From NCBI GenBank assembly GCA_026005175.1, contig BPKO01000007.1, positions 117,183 through 181,182 of the forward strand: a stretch of DNA of 64,000 nt, given 5' to 3'. This document shows positions 48,159 through 58,164 of the stretch, in pieces; the stretch's first letter is position 1; every line of letters starts with the position of its first letter. Below the pieces are notes generated by a model. That model was not told the DNA's origin, searched no databases, and was given only the letters and a program-made list of their open reading frames with translations. The translations under genes were made by a program, and so were the position numbers. Source of the stretch: Candidatus Tectimicrobiota bacterium. GTDB taxonomy: Bacteria > Tectomicrobia > Entotheonellia > Entotheonellales > Entotheonellaceae.

Positions 48159-48824
48159 ATGCAGCTGGTTGCCAACGTCTACGGCTACCTGTGGGATGGC
48201 TACGAGAACAACTGCAACAGCTATCTTATCGTCGATGACATCACGGTGCTGATCGATCCGGGCCACACCCGCTTTACCGAGCGGCTGGTAGCCAAACTGG
48301 CCGCCGACGGCTGGCGCCCGCAGGACATTGACTGCGTCATCAACACCCATGCCCACCTGGATCACTGCGAAGGCAACGGCCGTTTTCTGCACGACGACAC
48401 GGTGATTGCCGCCATGCACCCTGCCGACGTGCAGTACTACCACGAGGAAGGGGCGCAGCTGCTGCGCGCGCTTGGCCAAGAGCCCCCGCCCTTGCTGCTG
48501 GGGGGATTCCTGCAAGACGAGGTGCGCCTGGGCAAGACGCGCTGGCAAGTGATTCCCACTCCCGGGCACACCCCGGGCAGCGTTTGTCTTTACTGGCCCG
48601 AGGGAAAAGTGCTGATTGCCGGCGACACCCTTTTCGAGCGGGCCATTGGCCGCACCGACCTGCCTGGCGGCGATGCCCGGCAGCTGCGCGAGAGCCTGAG
48701 GCGCTTGGCTTCTCTGGACGTCGAGTACCTCTTGCCCGGGCACAACGACATCCTCCGGGGCAGGGAGCGGGTGCAAGAAAACTTTGCCCTGATTCAGCAG
48801 GCCTTTTTCCCGTTGCTCGGATAG
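48159..48824 (+). CDS. MBL-fold metallo-hydrolase
   Basis: This 221-residue metallo-beta-lactamase-fold enzyme resembles glyoxalase II-like hydrolases. The dinuclear site is HTHAHLDHCEGNG (HxHxDH), then TPGHTPGSVCLYW, LIAGDTLFERAIGR (bridging Asp) and LLPGHNDIL (last His). The ATG at 48159 follows GGGAGGAAACG; seven more in-frame codons upstream lack a ribosome site. It may hydrolyse a thioester or similar small molecule. Its end overlaps the convergent hypothetical gene by 31 bases. Confidence 0.87.
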   Translation: MQLVANVYGYLWDGYENNCNSYLIVDDITVLIDPGHTRFTERLVAKLAADGWRPQDIDCVINTHAHLDHCEGNGRFLHDDTVIAAMHPADVQYYHEEGAQLLRALGQEPPPLLLGGFLQDEVRLGKTRWQVIPTPGHTPGSVCLYWPEGKVLIAGDTLFERAIGRTDLPGGDARQLRESLRRLASLDVEYLLPGHNDILRGRERVQENFALIQQAFFPLLG

Positions 48825-49390
48825 TCCGTGCCGAACCGCACCTGCCAGAAAGCCGCCTTGGCTTCCGCCAGCTGCGCGTCGTGGTCGGCGCGGAGGGCGT
48901 CACGGCGCTGTTGCCAGGTGCGGCTCTGCCGGGCCACGGTGGGATAGTCGACGCGCAGGCCGGCCGCCTCGAGACGCCGCAGCCGTTCCTGGGTGCGGAA
49001 GTGGGCCACGCAGTCGGCAAACGCCTTTTCCTCCTCCTCTCGCAGCGCAGCGGCCAAAGCATGGTAGCGCGCAAGAAGGGCCTCACCCGCCTCCCCGCCC
49101 CAGGTGGTCAGCAGCGCTTCGGCCCGCTGGCAGGCTTCTTCCAGGCGTAGCGCCTGCAGGACGGCATACCAGAAGCCCTGCCAGACCAGCTCGCGGCGCT
49201 CGGCGGGTAGGCGCTCGACTTCGCCTTCCACTTTTTCCTGCGTCAGAAAAGGGTCTTCGAGGTAGCGTCGCCCCAGGCTCTGGCCCTGGGAGAAGTAGTA
49301 CTCGCGCCGGCTGGCTTCGCGCTCTTCGGGCGTGGTCTGTGCCTCCAGGCGCCGCAGTTTCTCTAGCGCCAGTTCCAGTGCACTCTTCAT
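48794..49390 (-). CDS. Hypothetical helical protein
   Basis: This 198-residue protein is strongly charged and helical. It has no signal or membrane segment and is rich in Glu, Arg and Ala with probable coiled coil (ALAAALREEEEKAFADCVAH). It starts MKSALELALEKLRRLEAQTT with AGGAG upstream. The aromatic-rich centre (LVWQGFWYAVLQALRLEEA) could be an interaction helix. It is divergent from the second MoxR cluster. I do not recognise its family. Confidence 0.7.
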   Translation of the reverse strand: MKSALELALEKLRRLEAQTTPEEREASRREYYFSQGQSLGRRYLEDPFLTQEKVEGEVERLPAERRELVWQGFWYAVLQALRLEEACQRAEALLTTWGGEAGEALLARYHALAAALREEEEKAFADCVAHFRTQERLRRLEAAGLRVDYPTVARQSRTWQQRRDALRADHDAQLAEAKAAFWQVRFGTDYPSNGKKAC

Positions 49391-49473
49391 CGCTCACTCC
49401 TCTAGCCGGTGCGGACAACTTGCCCAGGTATCTTGAGAGAATGTACACCAGAAGCGCGCCTCCGAGAAGACCC

Positions 49474-49502
49474 TTGATCCCCTAGCCGGCTTTGGGTAGA
49501 GT
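49474..49502 (+). promoter_or_regulatory. Predicted promoter for MoxR locus 2
   Basis: TTGATC (49474-49479) and TAGAGT (49497-49502) have the ideal 17-base spacing and lie 43 bases upstream of the first gene of the cluster. Confidence 0.45.
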
Positions 49503-49544
49503 GGCTTGTCAGGGACAACCCGGACGCGGGGGACCTCGCACGCG

Positions 49545-50468
49545 ATGCGCGCTGTACGGCAACGCCGGGTCAGACAGGGGATGCTGCTCGTGGCCGCCCT
49601 CTTGGGCATGGGGGTGTGTTTGCGCGGGCTGGCTTCCACCCTCCGCCTGGGCGATGCGCAGCGGCAGGGGCTCTTGCTCGTCCCTGCCCTTTCCCCCACC
49701 CTTGCTTGGGTCATGCTGGGCATCGTCTCGGCCTACGCGATCCTCACGGTTTTTCTCGGCCTGGGGCAACGGCGCCGGCGGCGGCAGCCCGAGGCAGAGC
49801 CGGAGCGGCGCCTTCCGCTGCGGTCCAGCTGGCAAGTGGCGTTGAGCCTGACGGTGTGGGGCGTGGCGCTGTGCTTTGGACTGGCATGGCTGCTGCGCCA
49901 CAATCCGCAGCTGCAACAGCTCATTACGGACTTGCATACGCGGCTTCTCGAGCTTCAGACGCTCTTGCACCGCAGTGGAGGGATGCTGGAGCGCCAGGTA
50001 CGCTCATCTCTTGCCGGCTATGCCCTTTTTCTGGCCGTCAGCGGCATTTACGGGGGTCTGGCGCTGCTGGCCTTGTGGGCGCTGCTTGAGGAATGGCGGC
50101 CGCAGAGGACAGGCCGCGTGGCCATCCCCCGCCGGCTGCGCCACGTGCAGCAGGCAGTAGCGGCAGGCCTGCAAGCCCTGCACCACATTGCCGATCCCCG
50201 GCAGGCAATTGTGGCTTGTTACGGCCGCCTGGAACACCTGCTCGTCGACTACGGCGTGCCGGTCTCCCAGACGCTGACGCCGCAGGAGTCAATGGACGTG
50301 GCCCTGCAAGGGCTCGACCTGCCGCAAGAGGCGCTCGCCGGCCTGGTAGAGCTCTTCGAGCTGGCGCGCTACAGCCTTCATCCCCTTGACGACACGGCGC
50401 GGCAGAGGGCTTTGGCTTACCTAGAGACGCTTCAGGCCGCGCTGACCCAGGAGGCGGCCAGTGGCTGA
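49545..50468 (+). CDS. DUF4129 membrane protein, locus 2
   Basis: This 307-residue protein has four hydrophobic helices in its first 190 residues (for example MLLVAALLGMGVCLRGLA, WVMLGIVSAYAILTVFLGLG and FLAVSGIYGGLALLALWALL). A C-terminal DUF4129 segment follows: AIVACYGRLEHLLVDYG, then LTPQESMDVALQGLDLP and LVELFELARYSLHPL. DUF4129 proteins accompany MoxR and DUF58 genes in many bacteria, and often transglutaminase-like proteins, which are missing here. GGGGGA lies 11 bases before the ATG. It overlaps the next gene by 8 bases. Confidence 0.78.
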   Translation: MRAVRQRRVRQGMLLVAALLGMGVCLRGLASTLRLGDAQRQGLLLVPALSPTLAWVMLGIVSAYAILTVFLGLGQRRRRRQPEAEPERRLPLRSSWQVALSLTVWGVALCFGLAWLLRHNPQLQQLITDLHTRLLELQTLLHRSGGMLERQVRSSLAGYALFLAVSGIYGGLALLALWALLEEWRPQRTGRVAIPRRLRHVQQAVAAGLQALHHIADPRQAIVACYGRLEHLLVDYGVPVSQTLTPQESMDVALQGLDLPQEALAGLVELFELARYSLHPLDDTARQRALAYLETLQAALTQEAASG

Positions 50469-50984
50469 GCGCCTGCCGATGCGGCTGCTGCGCGACCTCG
50501 GCATGCTGGCCTGCTATGCCCTGCTGTTGCTCCCCGTTTACTTTCTCCTCAACGCCTACTGGAAAAGCGTGCTGGAGCTGGTGCTCCTGTATGGAATCCT
50601 GGCCCTGCTCTGCTGGCGCTTGGGCTACCATGTCCGTCGCGTCATGCGGCGGCTGCCCGCCGAAATCCCGCCCTGGCAGCCGCTGCCTGTTGCCGAGACG
50701 CGCCCGCCGGCCGCCGGGTGCAGTGCCGTGGAGACCATCCGCAGCGTCGGCAAGGACCCCGTCTACCTGCAGGAGGTCTTCAAGCCGCGCCTGCGCCATC
50801 TGCTGGCTTATCGCCTCAGCGGGCGTGCCGACACGCCGTTTGAGGCCCTCGACGCCCGTCTTGCCCCGGCCCTCTTTGCTTTTTTGGCACAGCCCGAAGC
50901 GACGGGTCTGTGGGCTCGCTACGTGCACCGGAGGCGCCGCTTGCGCGCCGTGCTGGAGGCCCTCGCACGTCTAGAGGCCCTGTG

Positions 50985-50985
<1 letters not shown>
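50461..50985 (+). CDS. Small membrane protein of MoxR locus 2
   Basis: This 174-residue protein has two hydrophobic helices near the N-terminus ([20 protein letters not shown] and [19 protein letters not shown]), then a basic, soluble C-terminal domain of about 110 residues ([19 protein letters not shown]). The GTG at 50461 overlaps the preceding gene's end; an ATG at 50479 is an alternative. The stop TGA shares its last base with the moxR ATG (TGATG), so the three are coupled. No family is recognised; it could anchor MoxR to the membrane. Confidence 0.68.
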
Positions 50986-51941
<956 letters not shown>

Positions 51942-51955
<14 letters not shown>

Positions 51956-53202
51956 CGCAGCGCAGAATTACTACTACTTCGGGCTGCTCCTGGCGGGACT
52001 GCTGCTGGCGACCATCAGCCGGCGGCTCGAGCCCCTGCTGGCGGTGGTGCCGCTGCTGGTGGCACTGGTGGTCGGCCGCCTGCCGCGCCAGGCGCCGCGC
52101 CTGCAGGTGGCGTGCACGGTGGCCCCCCAGCGCCTCTTTGAGGGCGACCGCCTCACGGTGCACCTCACGGTCACCGCCCAGACGCGGCTCCCGCCCACCG
52201 AACTCTGGCACCTGCTGCCGGCCGCAGCACAGGCCATCCCCCCGCGCAGCCGCTTTCTCTTCACCCTGGAGGCGGGCGAAACGCGCACGTTTACCCACGA
52301 GGTGACCTTTGCCCGTCGCGGCCGCTACACCTTGGGGCACCTCTACTGCCGCGTCCATCCGGGCCCGGATCTGCGCCCTTTTCTGGCCGAGTACCACTGC
52401 GAGCACGTCTGTACCGTCTACCCCCGCTTTCCTTCCCTGCCGCGGCCCCTGCCGCCCCGCCGCACCCACGCTTCTTTTGGCCACTACGTCTCGCGCACCG
52501 CGGGTGAAGGGCTGGAGTTTGCCGGCATCCGGGCCTACCAAGCCGGCGACCGCCTGCGCCGCGTGCACTGGCGCGCGTCGTCACGACGGCAGGCGCTGTA
52601 CGTCAACGACTACTACTGCGAGCGCAATGCCGACGTGGTCATCGTCCTCGACACCCTGGCCGACGCCGGCGTCCACGACCGCACCCTCGACGCGGCGGTG
52701 CGCACGGCGGCGGCGTTGGCCGTGCACTACCTTCATCACAAAGACCGGGTAGGGCTGATCACGTATGGCGGCATCTGCACTTGGGTGTCGCCAGGGCTGG
52801 GGCCAGCGGCAAGTGCACCGTATTCTTGAGGCGCTGGTGGAGGCCCGCCCGCACTTCAGCTACCTCACCAAAGACGTTACCCTTATTCCCCCGCGGGTGC
52901 TGCCGCCGCAGGCCCTGGTCCTGGTTGTCACTGCCCTGCTGGACCCGCGCATTGAAACAGCCCTGCACGACTTGCTGTCCCGGGCGTTTCAGCTGGTGCT
53001 GGTCGTCGTGCCGCCGCTGCACGCCCTGCAGGCCCTGCGCCGCCCGCAGCACCGCGAGGCCGCCATCCGCCTGTGGCGCTTAGAGACCGAGCTGCACCTG
53101 CACCCCTTCCGCCGCCTTGGCATTCCGGTGTTGCTGCTCGATCCCCAGGCGCCTGAGCATCTCCCTTTCCTGCTCTGGCGAGGTGCTCCATGGCCGCGCT
53201 GA
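51942..53202 (+). CDS. DUF58 membrane protein, locus 2 (one frameshift)
   Basis: This DUF58 protein of about 419 residues is the longer, membrane-anchored form. Two helices lie near the N-terminus ([15 protein letters not shown] and [16 protein letters not shown]), then a beta-sandwich part with [17 protein letters not shown]. The DUF58 signature is [20 protein letters not shown], followed by a VWA-like region, [13 protein letters not shown]. The GTG at 51942 overlaps the moxR end by 14 bases. The frame breaks in the G runs at 52794-52802; corrected, it reads [18 protein letters not shown]. Locus 1 DUF58 lacks the membrane part. Confidence 0.85.
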
Positions 53203-53717
53203 CCCTGGCCCTGCGCCTCTGGGTGGGACTGCTGGCCCTCCTGTGGGCTGCTTATCCCTTGGTGTTTTCGCAGGCGCGAGGCATTGCCTTGCTGGCCGCC
53301 GTCACTGGTGCGTTCGCCTTTGTCGGCTGGCTGCTGGAAACGCCCCTGCTGGTGGTGTGGGGGGGCGGACTGGGACTGGGCAACTTCACCCTAGCGCTGG
53401 TGCTTACCGGCCAGCCGCTGCGGCTGTGGGCAGGGCTTGGCGCCGGACTGCTCCTGCTTGCGCTCGTGGACGGCACCCACCGCCTGACGTACCTCAGCCG
53501 GTGTCACTTTGCCCCGCGCGTGCTCTGGCCACTGTACCGTTCTTTTGCCTGGCTCAGCGCCCTTTCCCTGCTCTGCGATCTCGGCATTGGCCTGCTGGTG
53601 CTGCTCTCCCCTCGCTCCGCCGCGCCGGCTGACGCTGGCCTGGTCACCGTCCTGGGGGCTTGCCTGCTGGTGAGCGGCCTCGCCGCCTTCCTGTCAGCCA
53701 CTGACGACGATGCCTAA
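53190..53717 (+). CDS. Integral membrane protein of MoxR locus 2
   Basis: This 175-residue hydrophobic protein is made of about five helices, including WVGLLALLWAAYPLVF, GIALLAAVTGAFAFVGWLL and VLGACLLVSGLAAFL. ATG at 53190 lies inside the end of the DUF58 gene, so translation is coupled. No family is recognised. It is the last gene of the cluster and may be a membrane partner of the DUF58 protein. Confidence 0.7.
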   Translation: MAALTLALRLWVGLLALLWAAYPLVFSQARGIALLAAVTGAFAFVGWLLETPLLVVWGGGLGLGNFTLALVLTGQPLRLWAGLGAGLLLLALVDGTHRLTYLSRCHFAPRVLWPLYRSFAWLSALSLLCDLGIGLLVLLSPRSAAPADAGLVTVLGACLLVSGLAAFLSATDDDA

Positions 53718-53745
53718 GCACCCATGGCACTGCCTGCGGGAACCC

Positions 53746-54901
53746 TCAGAAGTCGGGATGCCCAGGGCGAAAGACGCGGCGCAGGAAAGCGATGGCCTGC
53801 ACCTGCCCGTGGCCGTCAAGATGTACCTCAAGGTCAAACCAGCTGCGCTGGCGTCCCGGAACCACAAACCGCAAGTCATAGTAGCGAACGACTTGCCGCG
53901 TGCCCTGCGACTGCCATTCGACAACCGGAAAGCGCGCAAAATCCAGAAATACGCGGACCAGACGGTACTCGTTGAGCCGCGATACGAGGTGGTGGTCCAA
54001 CCCCTTGGCAATGAAGCGCGGGGGAGTACGGGTCGAGGACAGCAGGCGAACGTCTCCCACCACGTACCCCGTGGGCGTTTCGGCAATGCCGCGCCAGCGC
54101 AGGGGACCGCCGCCGGGCACCGGAAGGGCCGCTACGCGCTGGATCTCGACGGGAGGCAAGGCCGCGGCAAAGCGCTCTCGAGCTATGGCGTGCGCCCCGA
54201 GACACATGGCCACGTAAGCCGCCACGGCAACCAGGGCCGCAGCGGGCCACACGCCAAGCGTACGGTGCCGGCCAGTGCCGCCCCAGCCTGGCCACGATAC
54301 CGACCACGGCCGCCGCCGCGGCTAAGTGGGCGGCGACGCTGCGCACCAGCAGCCGCAGCAGGGGCGGCAAAGCCAGGAAGGACTCGCCCAGCCACAGGCC
54401 TATTCCCACCAGGAACCACAGAACGCTCAAACGGCCATAGCGTCTCTGCCGCTGCTGGCGAAGCATGCGCACCAGGAGCAGAGCCGTAAGCAGCAAGCCG
54501 GTAAAGGTGAGGTCGATGATAAAAATGGCATCGGCGGTATCGCGCCGCGCCGTAAACGGCAACCAGAGCTGAGTTCCGTAGGCGGTGAGGTAATCCATGG
54601 CGAGATGCAGCACCACGCCCAGATAAACCAGGGCCACCAAGTGCCAGTAGTGACGGTAGCGTAGCACCCGATAAAGGACGGCCGCACCCAGGAGGGCCAA
54701 CCCCAGACCGCCGACAAACGCGTGGGTCATGCCCCGGTGGTGTTGCAAGGCGGTGACAGGTCCCGCAAGATCGAAGAGAACATCGAGGTCGGGAAGCTCG
54801 GCGCCCAGCACCAGCGCGACCGTCGCTGCGTTGCCGCAGCGCTGTCGCCAGCCGGCGTGCGCCAGCAAAGCGCCGGCCAGTCCGTGGGTGAGGTTGTCCA
54901 T
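53746..54901 (-). CDS. YdjM-like metal-dependent membrane hydrolase (one frameshift)
   Basis: This protein of about 384 residues is related to the YdjM/YbcI (DUF457) membrane metal hydrolases. It begins MDNLTHGLAGALLAHAG and carries ELPDLDVLFDLAG and HHRGMTHAFVGGLGLALL, whose His/Asp residues are the presumed metal ligands. Several membrane helices follow, then a soluble C-terminal domain ending HLDGHGQVQAIAFLRRVF. A frame change near 54260-54290 is required. It lies downstream of a 46-residue zinc-ribbon gene on the same strand. The physiological substrate is unknown for the family. Confidence 0.8.
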
Positions 54902-54931
54902 TGGCGCGCCTCGTTTGTCCCGTGCCGGGGC

Positions 54932-55072
54932 TCAACGGAACCACGGAGCCCCGCAGAATTTACAGCGGCTCTGCCCTCTGCGTTTCTGAACCCGCTGGCG
55001 CCGCTGGCAACGCGGGCAGCGACGCCAGCGGCGCCAGATCACACCCAGGATTGCCCATAAAAGAGGGCTCAT
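54932..55072 (-). CDS. 46-residue zinc-ribbon mini-protein
   Basis: A tiny open frame starts MSPLLWAILGVIWRRWRRCP and holds two CxxC pairs, RCPRCQRR and SRCKFCGAP, 15 residues apart, embedded in basic residues. GAGGTG five bases before the ATG supports translation. The hydrophobic N-terminus could tether it to the membrane, and the ribbon would bind one Zn. It sits 30 bases upstream of the YdjM-like gene. Too short to place in a family. Confidence 0.5.
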   Translation of the reverse strand: MSPLLWAILGVIWRRWRRCPRCQRRQRVQKRRGQSRCKFCGAPWFR

Positions 55073-55178
55073 GCATTCACCTCGCCGGGCAGGATTGCGG
55101 TAGATTTCCGGCAATTCAGAGGATATCATAGAGAAAAGCCACCCGGGGTGTCCATTGTTCTGGAGACCGGCAGCGGCC

Positions 55179-55697
55179 ATGGACCCGGCAGAAGAGCTGG
55201 TCACCATCGTGGATGAACACAACCGCGTTGTCGGGGTGGCGCCGCGGCGCGAAATGCGGGCGCGGCGCCTGCCCCATCGCAGCACGTACATTCTGGTCTT
55301 CAATCCCTGTGGGGAGCTGTACGTCCACCGGCGCACCCTGACCAAGGACATCTTTCCCGGCTATTACGACCCCGCGGTGGGCGGGGTGGTGCTGGCAGGT
55401 GAGAGCTACGAAGAAGGGGCCAGACGCGAGCTTGCCGAAGAGGTGGGAATTCGCGACGTGCCGCTCACCTGGCTCTTTACGTTTTATTTTGCCGACGCCC
55501 ATACTCGCGTCTGGGGCGGAGCGTTTTCCTGCGTCTACGATGGCCCCATTGTGCCGCAAGCCGAGGAGATTGCCAGCGGCGGGTTCCTGCCGCTACCCGA
55601 GGTGCTGGCGCTGGCCCGCACGCAGCCCTTTACCCCTGACGGCCGCTACCTCCTGTCGCGCTACCTGGCGGCGCATCCTGGCACCGCTCGGCAGTGA
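55179..55697 (+). CDS. NUDIX hydrolase (IPP isomerase-like)
   Basis: This 172-residue protein has the complete Nudix box [20 protein letters not shown] followed by EVGI, binding Mg for cleavage of a nucleoside diphosphate-X bond. The sequence around it ([39 protein letters not shown]) places it among YfcD-like Nudix proteins, related to isopentenyl-diphosphate isomerase but lacking its cysteine. ATG 55179 is chosen; a TTG at 55155 is possible. Its stop overlaps the next gene's GTG (GTGA). Confidence 0.88.
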   Translation: MDPAEELVTIVDEHNRVVGVAPRREMRARRLPHRSTYILVFNPCGELYVHRRTLTKDIFPGYYDPAVGGVVLAGESYEEGARRELAEEVGIRDVPLTWLFTFYFADAHTRVWGGAFSCVYDGPIVPQAEEIASGGFLPLPEVLALARTQPFTPDGRYLLSRYLAAHPGTARQ

Positions 55698-56673
55698 CCG
55701 CCACTGCAAAGGCCGACGCCATGCTCGCCCTCTACTGGAACGGTCGGCGCCTGCTCCGCAAACGGACTTACCCGCGGCCTTCTCTTGCTCCCGACACGGC
55801 GCTGGTGCGGGTGCGGCTGGCCGGTATCTGCGCCACCGACTTGCAGATCTTTAAGGGATACATGGGCTTTCGTGGCGTGCCGGGGCACGAGTTCGTGGGC
55901 GAGGTAGAAGAAGGGCCCGCGGGCCCCTGGTGGGAAAGCGGGTGGTAGGGGAGATTAACTTTGCCTGCGGCCGCTGCCCTGCCTGCGCCCGGGGGCTGAG
56001 GCGCCACTGCCCGCAACGCCGCGTCATGGGGATCCTCAACGCCGACGGCAGCTTTGCCGAATACGTCGCCCTACCCACAGCCAACCTACACCTCGTGCCG
56101 GACAGCCTCAGCGACGAGGAAGCCGTGTTTACCGAACCCCTGGCCGCAGCCTTCGAGATCTTAGAACAAGTGCACCTGCAGCCGGCCGACACCGTGGTGG
56201 TCCTTGGCGACGGCAAACTCGGGTTGCTCTGCGCCCAGGTGCTGCGCCTCACCGGCGCTGCCGTGTGCGTGGTCGGCAAGCACCCACACAAGCTGGCTCT
56301 GGCACAACGGTTCGGCCTCACCACGGCACTGCTGCCATCCTGGTCGCCCCAGCCTGCCGACGTGGTGGTCGAGGCCACCGGCTCCACCAGCGGCCTCAAG
56401 CTGGCCATGGACATGGTGCGGCCACGCGGCACCCTGGTGCTGAAAAGCACGGTGGCCGAGCCCCACCACCTGGCGCTGGCGCCGCTGGTGATCCATGAAG
56501 TGACCGTGGTAGGCTCTCGCTGCGGCCCCTTCCCACCCGCCTTGCGCGCCCTGGCCCAGCGCCAGGTCATCGTTACTCCCCTGCTCGACGCCATTTACCC
56601 GCTTGCTGTCGGGGCCGACGCCATCGCTCACGCGGCCCGCCCCGGCGCCCTCAAAGTGTTGCTGCGGCCATGA
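55694..56673 (+). CDS. Zinc-dependent alcohol dehydrogenase (one frameshift)
   Basis: This medium-chain dehydrogenase of about 326 residues has catalytic zinc ligands in [14 protein letters not shown] and PGHEFVGEV, and the structural zinc cysteines in [18 protein letters not shown]. The NAD-binding motif is [18 protein letters not shown]. The frame breaks at CCCC 55924-55927; here one C seems missing, giving [20 protein letters not shown]. The start is a GTG overlapping the Nudix stop. The substrate is not evident; the loop after the zinc site resembles threonine/sorbitol-type enzymes. Confidence 0.87.
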
Positions 56674-56679
56674 GGCAAG

Positions 56680-57306
56680 TCATGCGTCCTCGCTGGAGAC
56701 CACGGCGATGTTCTCCGCCGGGTGTTCGGTGAAGCGCGGGCGCTTGATGTACGAACTGAAGCGGCTGATCAGCCACATTTCGGGCAGGATCTCGGCAATG
56801 AGCTTGCCCCCGCTGAAGACGCGCACGATCGAGCTCTCCGAGACCACTACCGCCACGGCGTCGGTCTGCTTGGTGATGGAAGCGGCTGCGATATGCCGGG
56901 TTCCCAGCCCCAGCAGGAGGTCGATCCCGGCAGAAGAGGCATCGAAGTAGCGCGTCGCCGACAGCACGACGCCATCGCCAGAGACGATGAAGCCGCCATC
57001 GAGCTGCGCCAGCTCTTTTACCGTCTCACGCAGGTTGGGATCGGTCAGGCGCTTCTTTTCCTTGGCGTGCCCGTAGAGGGGGTCGAGGATGAGACAGCGG
57101 CTGCGCTTTTCCACTTCGCGCTCGTCGCCCACCACAAACAGCGTGCCGATTTTGCGCCCTTCGCGGCCTTCACGGGCGATCTCGATGGCCAGCTCGAGGA
57201 CCTCGACCAAGACCTCCCGCCGCACCTTGGGGCTGTGCGGGATCTCCACGAAGAGATCACTGCTGTGCCCGTGGCCCCACGTCCATGGCCTCTGCTCTCG
57301 CACCAT
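56680..57306 (-). CDS. Diadenylate cyclase (DisA-N/DAC domain) orphan
   Basis: This 208-residue soluble protein consists of a short N-terminal region and one DAC domain, which makes the second messenger c-di-AMP from two ATP. The canonical motifs DGA and RHR appear as LAQLDGGFIVSGDG and LGLGTRHIAAASITKQTDA, so the second motif has RHI. AVVVSESSIVRVFSGGKL completes the fold. It has no membrane helices (unlike CdaA) and no DNA-binding domain (unlike DisA), resembling single-domain archaeal and proteobacterial versions. The Arg-to-Ile change could alter ATP binding. Confidence 0.85.
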   Translation of the reverse strand: MVREQRPWTWGHGHSSDLFVEIPHSPKVRREVLVEVLELAIEIAREGREGRKIGTLFVVGDEREVEKRSRCLILDPLYGHAKEKKRLTDPNLRETVKELAQLDGGFIVSGDGVVLSATRYFDASSAGIDLLLGLGTRHIAAASITKQTDAVAVVVSESSIVRVFSGGKLIAEILPEMWLISRFSSYIKRPRFTEHPAENIAVVSSEDA

Positions 57307-57397
57307 ATCGCGTCCCCGCCTCTGAAACCCGCCTCTAATTTTACCCTACCCCTGCAACGGATACCGCTGCGTCGCTCGCCACCGCCCCGCCCGAGGG

Positions 57398-57426
57398 TTG
57401 TCTTTTCCCTTGACATGAGGTATAAC
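57398..57426 (+). promoter_or_regulatory. Promoter for rlpA
   Basis: TTGTCT (57398-57403) and TATAAC (57421-57426) are 17 bases apart and lie 28 bases upstream of the rlpA ATG. A better -35 hexamer, TTGACA at 57410, is only 5 bases from the -10 and is not usable with it. Confidence 0.55.
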
Positions 57427-57453
57427 CCCAGAAGGCAAGCAAGAAGGAGCGGT

Positions 57454-58138
57454 ATGAGACGGAAAGCACGTCGTTTTCGGCGTCTCTGCGGCCGGGCGCT
57501 GCGGCCGGCGGTGAGCCTTCTGGTGCTGGGCGGGATGTTTGCCTGTGCCCCTGCACGGCCTGCGCCGCCTGCGGGGTCGCTGGGCCATCCGCGGGTGGAA
57601 TATGGGGTGGCCTCGTGGTACGGCAAGGACTTTCACGGGCGCCTGACGGCGAGTGGAGAAGTGTACAATATGTTCGCGCTGACCGCGGCACACCGGGAAG
57701 CTCCCCTTGGGGTACAGGCCCTGGTGACCAACCTCAGCAATGGCCGCACGGTGCGGGTGCGCATCAACGACCGCGGGCCTTTTGTTGAGGGCCGCCTCCT
57801 TGACCTCTCTTACGAGGCGGCCCGCCGGCTGGATATGCTGGAAGCAGGGCTGGCTCGCGTCAGGGTCGAGTTTCTCCCGGCCACCGCACCAAAGCCGGCG
57901 TTTGTGGTACAGGCCGGCGCCTACCAGCACCACGGCCGCGCCGTCCGCGTCCAGCAGACCCTGGCCGCTTACTATCCTCGGGTCTGGATTGCCCCCGTGC
58001 GGTACGAGCGACGCCTGCTTTACCGCGTGCAACTCGGGGTTTTCGACGAACGCCGCGCCGCCGAGCAGGCCCGCCCGCCGGGTGCGGGCGCTGGGCTACG
58101 AGGCGGGCATCATTCCCTTGCTGGCCGCCACCCCCTAG
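57454..58138 (+). CDS. rlpA: RlpA-like septal ring lytic transglycosylase (one frameshift)
   Basis: This envelope protein of about 227 residues has an N-terminal signal (LVLGGMFACAPA; the lipobox is weak). A double-psi barrel follows with ASWYGKDFHGRLTASGE, TAAHREAPLGVQALVTN and the catalytic Asp in VRINDRGPFVEGRLLDLS. A C-terminal SPOR domain (VQAGAYQHHGRAVRVQQTL) should bind denuded septal peptidoglycan. RlpA cleaves glycan strands during division. The frame breaks at CCC 58074-58076; corrected, it ends RRRVRALGYEAGIIPLLAA. AAGAAGGAG precedes the ATG. Confidence 0.88.
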
Positions 58139-58164
58139 GCAGCGGCAGGGTATGGGCCTGCGCC

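Noticed and set aside
55694-56673. Alcohol dehydrogenase as two separate short proteins
   Set aside because: The first part ends abruptly after the PGHEFVGE motif, and the second begins with the structural zinc loop. They join into one normal-length enzyme by restoring one C.
57410-57426. TTGACA and TATAAC upstream of rlpA as one promoter
   Set aside because: Spacing is only 5 bases. The TTGTCT at 57398 with 17-base spacing is used instead.
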